DNA from: Larkinella soli | Lineage (GTDB): Bacteria; Bacteroidota; Bacteroidia; Cytophagales; Spirosomataceae | Direction of reading: 5' to 3' | Assembly (NCBI RefSeq): GCF_003703975.1 | Contig: NZ_QTJY01000005.1 | Span: 248,001-312,000, forward strand | Length of the DNA: 64,000 nt | Shown: piece after piece, positions 50,487 to 57,487 of the stretch | Layout of the letters: each line of letters begins with the position of its first letter | Numbering within the stretch: position 1 is the first letter of the stretch | The notes under the pieces: generated by a model | Database searches by the model: none | Told to the model about the DNA's origin: nothing | What the model saw: the letters and a program-made list of their open reading frames with translations, nothing else | Position numbers and translations under genes: made by a program

Positions 50487-51446
50487 TTAACCGGGGAGCT
50501 CCACCTCCAGCCGGTACCCGACGCCGTGGACGGCGGCCAGACGCAGGGTCGGATCATGGCGGAGCAGTTTGCGAAGCCGCGATACGAATACGTCCAGGCT
50601 GCGGCCCACCACAATGCCCTCGTCTTCCCAGACCGACTGGAGGATAAAGTCCCGTTCGAGGAGTTGATTGGTATGTTCCGCAAAGAGCCGCAGCAGTTTC
50701 GCTTCGCGGTACGTCAGGGCCTGCCGGGTTGTTCCCGAAAACAATATCTGGTTGACCGGGTCGAAGCGGGAGTTACCCAGCCGCAGCAGATCAGGCGTAT
50801 CGACGCCCGACGTATCGACGCCCGACGTATCGACGCCCGGCACCGAAGTTCCGGGTACATCGGTGTTCGCTTCTGCCGTCGGCCGGTCGGCGCGGGGCCA
50901 GACCGTAAAGACCAGACCCGCCAGCAGCCCACCCAGGGCCACGATCATCCAGCCGTTGACGGAAGCCGAAGCAGTTTCGCCCGGCGAAAACCGCACCTGG
51001 AAGGTATAGCACCCGGGCGTCCGGCTGCGATCCCGGCAGGGGATTCCGGCCGGATCGGCCAGGTCCCGGGCGCTGTACCCCAACAGAAGTTCCCCCTTCG
51101 CACAGTCGAAAACCGCCACGTCATAGGCGACTTTAACACCATACCGGCGGAAAGACGCATCGAGCAGGGCGGGCAGCCGGCTGTAATCGAAGGCACGGTC
51201 CATCCGCAGCCGGAACGTCCGGTCGTCGTCCTGCTGCACGGGAGCGATTCGACTGGTCGAATCGCCGACTGAGATCAGCAGGGCATGGCCGGTCCGGCGG
51301 AGGGCGAGGTTAACGCTTTCGCTAAACAGCCGCGAATCGTTCCGGACCGGAGCGGCCGACGGCCGGACGAAAGCAGCCGCCAGCAGGGCGGCCACCACGA
51401 CCAGGGCCGAGGCCGTCAGAGCGGTAATTTTTTTGAGGATATTCAT
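50487..51446 (-). CDS. Membrane-anchored OmpR-type winged-helix regulator with periplasmic domain
   Basis: This is a 319 aa protein from ATG 51446; the ATG overlaps the upstream gene's TGA by one base (TGATG). Predicted order: TM1 ~7-27, periplasmic domain ~28-164 with three Cys (~115, 137, 146), TM2 ~165-184 (GWMIVALGGLLAGLVFTVW), a cytoplasmic linker with GVDTS repeats (~204-218), and a C-terminal OmpR/PhoB-type DNA-binding domain ~222-318 (LTYREAKLLRLFAEHTNQLL, VGRSLDVFVSRLRKLLRHD, VHGVGYRLEV). There is no receiver domain. It resembles ToxR/CadC one-component sensors, but with the DNA-binding domain at the C-terminus. It probably senses a periplasmic state and controls this unit. Target and signal are inference. 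Confidence 0.88.
   Translation of the reverse strand: MNILKKITALTASALVVVAALLAAAFVRPSAAPVRNDSRLFSESVNLALRRTGHALLISVGDSTSRIAPVQQDDDRTFRLRMDRAFDYSRLPALLDASFRRYGVKVAYDVAVFDCAKGELLLGYSARDLADPAGIPCRDRSRTPGCYTFQVRFSPGETASASVNGWMIVALGGLLAGLVFTVWPRADRPTAEANTDVPGTSVPGVDTSGVDTSGVDTPDLLRLGNSRFDPVNQILFSGTTRQALTYREAKLLRLFAEHTNQLLERDFILQSVWEDEGIVVGRSLDVFVSRLRKLLRHDPTLRLAAVHGVGYRLEVELPG
50796..50840. repeat. 15-bp tandem repeat, three units, inside the regulator gene
   Basis: CGTATCGACGCCCGA is repeated at 50796-50810, 50811-50825 and 50826-50840; the last base differs. It encodes GVDTS-GVDTS-GVDTP in the linker between TM2 and the DNA-binding domain. The repeat keeps frame on gain or loss, so linker length could vary between strains. 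Confidence 0.9.
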
Positions 51447-51883
51447 CAGCAACCGGGACCGGGGTCCAGATAGAAATTAAAATAAAACCAGAAATTCTTC
51501 ACCCGCAGCACCCGCTTCGCCGGCTGATCTTCGGGCCGAACGGGCTCGATGACCAGTTCATCGCCGATGCGGGCGTTGGCGAGTATCTCGGCAATCTCGA
51601 TCTGCACCCAGCCGCGATTGAAGTCGGGACGGGCATTCCGGATCATGGTGCCGTCCCGGCGCAGATACGCCCGGAAAGGAACCCGAACCGCCTGCGGCCG
51701 GGAGGGATCGCCTTCGACGACCTCCAGCTTTCCGCGAGTATACATGGAAAGCGTCTGGGCTTTCAGGGTGAGGCCGTTCAGCAGCAACGGATTGCTGACA
51801 AAGGTCCGGCCGGCTTTTTCATGCGCCGAGAGGGGCAGCACCAGGCTCCCCAGAAGCAGAAATACTGCGATTTGCTTTTTCAT
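51446..51883 (-). CDS. Small secreted protein of unknown function, first gene of regulator-permease unit
   Basis: This is a 145 aa protein from ATG 51883 (MKKQIAVFLLLGSLVLPLSA), with a signal peptide ending near residue 20 (LSAHE). A TTG 10 codons upstream is in frame but falls inside the predicted -7 box. The mature protein is probably all-beta (LTLKAQTLSMYTRGKLEVVEG, AVRVPFRAYLRRDG) and ends in an aromatic stretch NFWFYFNFYLDPGPGC with a C-terminal Cys. I do not recognise the family. The one-base overlap with the regulator gene implies translational coupling. It might act as a periplasmic partner of the regulator's sensor domain; this is inference. Confidence 0.75.
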   Translation of the reverse strand: MKKQIAVFLLLGSLVLPLSAHEKAGRTFVSNPLLLNGLTLKAQTLSMYTRGKLEVVEGDPSRPQAVRVPFRAYLRRDGTMIRNARPDFNRGWVQIEIAEILANARIGDELVIEPVRPEDQPAKRVLRVKNFWFYFNFYLDPGPGC

Positions 51884-51910
51884 GGTACAGGCGAGATTAA
51901 CTGACGGTTT

Positions 51911-51918
51911 CAAAGGTA
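51911..51918 (-). promoter_or_regulatory. Promoter -7 box TACCTTTG of the regulator-permease unit
   Basis: Leftward TACCTTTG is an exact match to the Bacteroidota consensus TAnnTTTG. A TTGACG word lies about 23 bp upstream as a possible -33 box. The box ends 28 nt before ATG 51883. It marks this unit as housekeeping-sigma dependent, unlike the sigma-54-type heads. Confidence 0.6.
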
Positions 51919-51994
51919 AGCTTTCCTGGAAATCCGCCCGTCAACGGCCTGTAAAACGTTGTAAAGGAAATGTAAAACCTGCTTTTTCAGGACT

Positions 51995-54376
51995 TTATTC
52001 ACTTCGAAGGCTTTTGACCGGGTTCATCAGGGCGGCTTTGACACTCTGAAAACTGACGGTCAGGAAGGCGATCAGAATTGCGGTAGTCCCGGCGAGGGCG
52101 AAGACCCACCACGGAATGTCTTCATGGTATTCGAAATTCTGAAGCCAGCGGTTCATGACCCACCAGGCCACCGGCGAAGCAATCCCGATGGCGATCAGCA
52201 CCAGCCGCAGAAAATCCTTCGACAGCAGCCCCACGATGCTGGTCACCGACGCGCCCAGCACCTTCCGCACGCCGATTTCCTTCGTGCGCTGCTCCGCCGT
52301 AAAAGCCGCCAGCCCGAACAGGCCCAGACACGCGATGAAGATCGCCAGCACGGCGAAGTAGTTCGCCAGCGACCCGACCACCTGCTCGCTCCGGTACATC
52401 TTCTGGTACTCCTGATCGGCAAAAGAGTAGGTAAACGGAAACTCGGGATTCAGCTGACGACACAGCTTTTCGAGGCTGGCCAGCGCCTGCCGGGTCTGGC
52501 CGGGCTGTGTCCGGACGAGCAGGTTACCGTAACCGTCCTGTTCGCCCAGCCGGATGATCAGCGGCTGGATCGGTTCGTGGAGCGACTGGAAATGGAAATC
52601 CTGCACCACCCCGATGATTTTCCCTTTTCGACCCCAGAAGGTCAGCGGTTTTTCGACGGGATTTTTATAACCGATCCGGCGGGCCGCCTGCTCGTTGATG
52701 ATGTACCCGACCGAGTCGGTGGCAAAGGCACGCGAGAAATCCCGGCCGGCCAGCATCTTGAGTTTCAGGACCTCCGCCATGTCGTAACCGGCCGGCACCT
52801 GCGAAAACTCGATGCTGACGTTGGGGTCCTTGCCCTCCCAGTCGACCCCGCCGGTGCTGCTGCCGATGTCGGTCGGCTGGCTGCCCATCCGGGTGACCGC
52901 CTGGATGCCCGGACTTCGCTGCAGTTCCTGCTTCAGCGTCGCATATTTGGGCAATAGCTGTCCCTCCAGCGGCACATAAATCAGGTTCTCCCGTTCGAGG
53001 CCCAGGTTTTTGGTCTGAATGTAGTTCACCTGCCGGTAGACCACGACGGTGCCGATGATGAGCAGCATCGAGATCACAAACTGCACGACCACCAGCCCCT
53101 GCCGGAACAGGGCGGCTCCCGGACGGAATTTCAACGTCCCTTTCAGCACCTTCACGGGCCGCAGCGACGACAGGAACAAAGCCGGGTAGCTGCCCGAGAA
53201 GAGGCCCGTCAGGAGTACCACGCCCCCCAGCGCCAGCAGGAAGTCCGGCTCCGCGAACGGCATGGCGATCTTTTTGTCGGTGAGCTGGTTGAAGGCCGGC
53301 AGCAGCAGCCAGATGATGACCAGCGCCACCATCACGGCCATCACGGCCAGCAGAACCGCTTCGCCGATAAACTGGCCGATCAGCCCGGCCCGTTCGGCGC
53401 CGACGACCTTGCGGATGCCGACCTCCTTGGCGCGTTTGGCCGAGCGGGCCGTCGCCAGGTTCATGAAGTTGATGCAGGCGATGATCAGGATAAAGACGGC
53501 CACCACGCTGAACAGCCGCACGTATTCGATCCGTCCGCCGGTGATTTCGCCGTTCTCGGTTTCTGAGTGCAGGTAGGACTCTCCGAACGGCTGTACGAAC
53601 AGTTCGATGTCGAACCGGGATAGCTTTTTGGGATCGATGCCCTTGTTGTAAGTCCGAAGAAAGTGGCGGATCTTTTGCTGGAAGGCCGCCACGTCGGCGT
53701 CGGGCCGCAGCATGAGGTACGCCCGCGGGCCGTTGTTGCCCCAGTCTCTGGCCCAGGGGTTACGCTTCAGGAAGTCCTCCCAGGGCAGCAGAAAATCGTA
53801 TTTCTCGGAAGAGTTATCGGGAATATTCTCAAAAACGCCCGTCACCTGATAACTGTCTTTCGCGTCGATCCGGATGGACTTGCCGACGGCGGCTTTGGGG
53901 CTGCCGAAGTAGTTCTCGGCCAGTTTCCGCGAAATGGTGACACTCGTCGGACTCTTCAGGGCCGCTTCCGGCGAACCCGCCACGAGGGGAACGCTGAACA
54001 TCCGGAACCAGTCGACGCCGGCCCAGCGGCCCTTCTCCTTATTGGCCTTATTGCCCACCTCGAACGTCAGATCCTCGTCCCAGCTGTAGCCGGCCGCGTA
54101 GACGATCTCGGGAAACTTCTTCGGCATTTCGAGGGCGATCAGCCCGGGTGTGGCCGGGAAGGCGATGCGCTTCCCGTCATAGAGCTGGCGTTCCATGATC
54201 CGGTAGAGCTGCGGGCCGTTGGCATGGTACTGATCCACACTCAGCTCATCGCGCACCCAGAGGAAGATGAACAGGCTACAGGCCAGGCCCAGCGCCAGAC
54301 CCAGAATGTTGATGGCCGAAAACGTCTTGTTTCGCCAGAAGTTGCGAAGGGAGACAAGGAGGTAGTTGCGGATCAT
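51995..54376 (-). CDS. FtsX/MacB-type duplicated ABC permease, copy 16
   Basis: This is a 793 aa protein from ATG 54376 (MIRNYLLVSLRNFWRNKTFS); upstream in-frame codons lie in repeat R4 and are rejected. Coupling motifs are KEVGIRKVVGAERAG (~317) and KEIGVRKVLGASVTS (~703). The tail is NPVKSLRSE. It is the nearest relative of copy 17. The DNA of the two is about 93% or more identical over blocks such as 52167-52371 versus 55047-55251. Proteins share FSVVAVFILIIACINFMNLA and the LRPVKVLKGTL/LQPVKVLKGTL segment. The pair is separated by a 99 aa gene and repeat R4. Confidence 0.92.
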   Translation of the reverse strand: MIRNYLLVSLRNFWRNKTFSAINILGLALGLACSLFIFLWVRDELSVDQYHANGPQLYRIMERQLYDGKRIAFPATPGLIALEMPKKFPEIVYAAGYSWDEDLTFEVGNKANKEKGRWAGVDWFRMFSVPLVAGSPEAALKSPTSVTISRKLAENYFGSPKAAVGKSIRIDAKDSYQVTGVFENIPDNSSEKYDFLLPWEDFLKRNPWARDWGNNGPRAYLMLRPDADVAAFQQKIRHFLRTYNKGIDPKKLSRFDIELFVQPFGESYLHSETENGEITGGRIEYVRLFSVVAVFILIIACINFMNLATARSAKRAKEVGIRKVVGAERAGLIGQFIGEAVLLAVMAVMVALVIIWLLLPAFNQLTDKKIAMPFAEPDFLLALGGVVLLTGLFSGSYPALFLSSLRPVKVLKGTLKFRPGAALFRQGLVVVQFVISMLLIIGTVVVYRQVNYIQTKNLGLERENLIYVPLEGQLLPKYATLKQELQRSPGIQAVTRMGSQPTDIGSSTGGVDWEGKDPNVSIEFSQVPAGYDMAEVLKLKMLAGRDFSRAFATDSVGYIINEQAARRIGYKNPVEKPLTFWGRKGKIIGVVQDFHFQSLHEPIQPLIIRLGEQDGYGNLLVRTQPGQTRQALASLEKLCRQLNPEFPFTYSFADQEYQKMYRSEQVVGSLANYFAVLAIFIACLGLFGLAAFTAEQRTKEIGVRKVLGASVTSIVGLLSKDFLRLVLIAIGIASPVAWWVMNRWLQNFEYHEDIPWWVFALAGTTAILIAFLTVSFQSVKAALMNPVKSLRSE

Positions 54377-54414
54377 AGGGTCCGGGGTGATCGTTAAGGT
54401 TGAAGGTTTAAAAA

Positions 54415-54537
54415 CACCACCCCCCTGCCCCCCCTCCTTACCAAGGAGGGGGAGGGCGCTGCCGGTTTCCAATAACTGCGAAGCCACCCCCTCCTTAGCA
54501 AGGAGGAGTCGGACCGGCGCTCCGGCCGGGGGGTGGT
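54415..54537. repeat. Palindromic intergenic repeat, copy R4
   Basis: An R1-type element. Left arm CACCACCCCCCTGCCCCCCC begins at 54415, followed by CTCCTTACCAAGGAGGGGG. The spacer contains GGGCGCTGCCGG and GCGAAGCC. The right arm is degenerate (CTCCTTAGCAAGGAGGAG) and carries GGACCGGCGCTCCGGCCGGG, as in R3. It ends one base from the stop codon of the gene 54539-54838. Confidence 0.8.
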
Positions 54538-54538
54538 T

Positions 54539-54838
54539 TCAGACTTCGGCCAGCATCAGCTTTCGCTGGAGGGCCAGGTCCTCGCGCTTCACGAAGGTGA
54601 TCGGCACGAACTGATCGGTGGGTGAGCCGATGTAATACAGCGTCCAGTCCTGATCGTAATGCGCCAGCATCTGCTGAATGCATTCCACCCGGTTGATATT
54701 CGGGAGGTTGCAGTCTTCCCAGTAGAACAGCTCGACGCGGTAGTGCAGGGCCTGTTTCTTGCCGTTGATGGTCACTTCGATCTCGATTTCCTGCTTACCG
54801 GGCAGGGTCGGAATAGGAATGGCGATATGTGCTGACAT
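54539..54838 (-). CDS. Small conserved-looking protein of unknown function between permease copies 16 and 17
   Basis: This is a 99 aa soluble protein (MSAHIAIPIPTLPGKQEIEI) with no signal peptide or membrane segment. A beta-rich N-terminus (EIEIEVTINGKKQALHYRVELF) is followed by a helical part (NINRVECIQQMLAHYDQDWTLYYIG) and a Lys/Arg-rich end. Two Cys are present (DCNLP, VECIQQ). I do not recognise the family. It lies 36 bp below permease copy 17 on the same strand, so it is likely cotranscribed with it. It is the only cytoplasmic non-regulator gene in the array. Confidence 0.75.
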   Translation of the reverse strand: MSAHIAIPIPTLPGKQEIEIEVTINGKKQALHYRVELFYWEDCNLPNINRVECIQQMLAHYDQDWTLYYIGSPTDQFVPITFVKREDLALQRKLMLAEV

Positions 54839-54874
54839 AGTGGTATGAGATTGGTATTGAACAGGTTAAAAAAT

Positions 54875-57232
54875 TCATTCGGAACGTAAGGATTTCACCG
54901 GATTCATCAGAGCCGCCTTGACGCTCTGGAAACTGACGGTCAGCAGCGCAATCAATACCGCCATCAGCCCTGCGGTCAGGAACGCCCACAGCGGCACGTC
55001 GATGCGATAGGCGAAGTCTTCCAGCCACTGCTTCATGGCCCACCAGGCAATCGGCGAGGCAATCCCGATGGCGATCAGCACCAGCCGCAGAAAATCCTTT
55101 GACAGCAGCCCCACGATGCTGAACACCGACGCGCCCAGCACCTTCCGCACGCCGATCTCCTTCGTCCGCTGCTCGGCGGTGAACATCGCCAGCCCGAACA
55201 GACCCAGACACGCGATGAAGATCGCCAGCACGGCGAAGTAGTTCGCCAGCTGACCGATCAGCGTTTCGCTCTTGTACTGCTGCTCGAACGTTTCGTCGGC
55301 AAACTTGTAGCTGAACGGATACGCCGGATTGTATTTGGCGGCCAGTTTCCGCAGACTCGCCACGGCCTGCTCGGTCTGACCGGGCTGAGTCCGGACAAGC
55401 ACGTTGCCGTATACGCCCTTATCCATCCGCAGAATCAGCGGTTCGATGGCGACCCGCAGCGAGTTGATATGGAAGTTCTTCACCAGCCCGATGATCTTGC
55501 CCTTGCGGCCCCAGAACGTCAGGTCCTGCCCGACCGGGTTTTTCATGCCCATGCGCCGGGCGGCTTCCTCGTTGAGGATGTAGTTGGTGCTGTCCACGAC
55601 CCGGTCGCGGGAGAAATCCCGGCCGTCGATGAGCTGAATATTCATCGTTTTGAGGAAGTCGTAAGTAACCGGCATCTGGGTGAACAGCGTCTTGTCGTCG
55701 GGGTCTTTGCCCTTCCATTGCACCCCGACGGTCGAATTGCCGATCTCCATCGGGTTGGAACCGGAAGCCGAAACCGTCTGAACTCCCGGCGATTGCTGAA
55801 GTTCCTGGCGGAAGATGTCGTAGTTTTTAGGCAGGTCGCCCTCCAGCGGCACGAAGATGAGGTTCTCCCGGTTCAGGCCGAGGTTTTTGTTACGGATAAA
55901 CCGCACCTGCTCCCCGGCGATCAGCGTGCCGATGATCAGCAGCAGCGACAGCATGAACTGGAACACCACCAGCCCCTGCCGGATGAACACGGCCCCGGCT
56001 TTGAACCGCAGGGTGCCCTTCAGGACCTTCACGGGCTGGAGCGACGACAGGAACAAAGCCGGGTAGCTGCCCGAAAGGATGCCGGTCACGAGCGTCAGCC
56101 CCAGCAGCGTGAGCCAGAAGGACGGGTTGTCAAACTGAACCGTCATCTTCTTGTCGGTCAGCTGGTTAAAGATCGGCAGCAGCAGCTTTACGACCACCAG
56201 GGCCAGCATCAGCGCCAGCAGGGCCGTCAGCACCGCTTCGCCGATGAACTGGCCGATCAGGTAACCTTTCTCCGCCCCGACGACCTTGCGGATGCCGACT
56301 TCCTTGGCGCGTTTGGCCGAACGGGCCGTGGCCAGATTCATGAAGTTGATGCAGGCGATGATCAGGATAAAGACGGCCACCACGCTGAACAGCCGCACGT
56401 ATTCGATCCGCCCGCCGTCAGGTTTGCCGTTGGTGAACTTCGAATACAGGTAGCCGTCCCGGTAGGGATACAGGAAGGTGGTGATGGTCGTCACCTTCTT
56501 GTCATGCTTCCGGACGAAGTTCAGAATGCGTTCGTTGGCCTTCTCCACGCTGGCGTTGGGCCGTAGCAGGGCGAAGGTCCGGATGCCGTTGTTGTCCCAG
56601 TGTTTGAGCCACTCGTTTTCCTTCTCGAACGGCTCTACCGGCATGACAAACTCAAACTTCAGCGAGGAGGTTTCGGGGATGTCCTTCACTACGCCGGTCA
56701 CCTGGCGGTCTTCCTTGTTGTCGACGCGGATCATGCGCCCGAGCACATTCCGGCTGCCGAACAGCCTCATCGCCACTTTCTCCGAGATTACGATGGAGGT
56801 CGGCCCGACGAGCGCCGTCCCGGGGTTGCCCTGCACGAGCGGGAAGCTGAACATCCGAAACAGATCGGGTCCGGCAAACCGGCCCTCTTCCTTGTAGGCC
56901 TTTTCGCCTACGGTCAGCAGGTGTTCCTCTTCCCAGGTAATCTTCACGGCACGCTCCACTTCCGGCACCTCGGCCACCAGCGCGGGGGCCAGCGGGCCGG
57001 GCGTCGCCGGGGTAGTGCTGATCTCATTGCCGGTCCACTGCTGGTTTTCCAGCACCTGATACAGCCGGTCGCCGTTGGCGTGAAACCGGTCGATGCTCCG
57101 TTCGTCCTGCACCCACAGCAGGATCAGCAGGCTACACGACATCCCCAGCGCCAGCCCCAGGATATTGATCAGCGAGAATGCCCGGTTTTTAACCAAATTC
57201 CGCCAGGCGATTTTAAGGTAGTTGCGAATCAT
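54875..57232 (-). CDS. FtsX/MacB-type duplicated ABC permease, copy 17
   Basis: This 785 aa protein starts MIRNYLKIAWRNLVKNRAFS. Coupling motifs are KEVGIRKVVGAEKGY (~309) and KEIGVRKVLGASVFS. The tail is NPVKSLRSE. It is the sister of copy 16. Both share a TTPATPGPLAPALV / FPATPGLIALEMP-type opening of periplasmic domain one, and an FVPLEGDLPKNYDIF / YVPLEGQLLPKYATL segment in domain two. The periplasmic domains differ more than the membrane parts, as expected if specificity lies there. A gap of 255 bp with repeat R5 lies upstream. Confidence 0.92.
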   Translation of the reverse strand: MIRNYLKIAWRNLVKNRAFSLINILGLALGMSCSLLILLWVQDERSIDRFHANGDRLYQVLENQQWTGNEISTTPATPGPLAPALVAEVPEVERAVKITWEEEHLLTVGEKAYKEEGRFAGPDLFRMFSFPLVQGNPGTALVGPTSIVISEKVAMRLFGSRNVLGRMIRVDNKEDRQVTGVVKDIPETSSLKFEFVMPVEPFEKENEWLKHWDNNGIRTFALLRPNASVEKANERILNFVRKHDKKVTTITTFLYPYRDGYLYSKFTNGKPDGGRIEYVRLFSVVAVFILIIACINFMNLATARSAKRAKEVGIRKVVGAEKGYLIGQFIGEAVLTALLALMLALVVVKLLLPIFNQLTDKKMTVQFDNPSFWLTLLGLTLVTGILSGSYPALFLSSLQPVKVLKGTLRFKAGAVFIRQGLVVFQFMLSLLLIIGTLIAGEQVRFIRNKNLGLNRENLIFVPLEGDLPKNYDIFRQELQQSPGVQTVSASGSNPMEIGNSTVGVQWKGKDPDDKTLFTQMPVTYDFLKTMNIQLIDGRDFSRDRVVDSTNYILNEEAARRMGMKNPVGQDLTFWGRKGKIIGLVKNFHINSLRVAIEPLILRMDKGVYGNVLVRTQPGQTEQAVASLRKLAAKYNPAYPFSYKFADETFEQQYKSETLIGQLANYFAVLAIFIACLGLFGLAMFTAEQRTKEIGVRKVLGASVFSIVGLLSKDFLRLVLIAIGIASPIAWWAMKQWLEDFAYRIDVPLWAFLTAGLMAVLIALLTVSFQSVKAALMNPVKSLRSE

Positions 57233-57385
57233 CTATTTGTTGTTTTTTTATGTGTTCAGTTTTTTGGGCGGTTAATGGCGGCCGGCTTTTACCGCCACCC
57301 CCTACAGGAGCTTAGCTCCGCTTGCCTGGCTCCGCCGGATTCAACTCCCCCTTTAGGCCGGGCCGTCGGTGCGGGGCCGGGGTGA

Positions 57386-57486
57386 ACCACCCCCGGCCCC
57401 GCCTTACCAAGGAGGGGAGCGCTCCGCCATGTTCGGCCATCTGCGAAGCCACCCCCTCCTTTTGAAGGAGGGGGCCGGGGGGTGGT
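57386..57486. repeat. Palindromic intergenic repeat, copy R5
   Basis: An R1-type element. The left arm ACCACCCCCGGCCCCGCCTT continues with ACCAAGGAGGGG. The spacer has GCGCTCCGCC and GCGAAGCC. The right arm is CCCCCTCCTTTTGAAGGAGG and ends GGGGCCGGGGGGTGGT at 57486, one base before the stop codon of permease copy 18. An R3-like fragment (GGCCGGGCCGTCGGTGCGG) lies immediately left, near 57356. Confidence 0.8.
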
Positions 57487-57487
57487 C

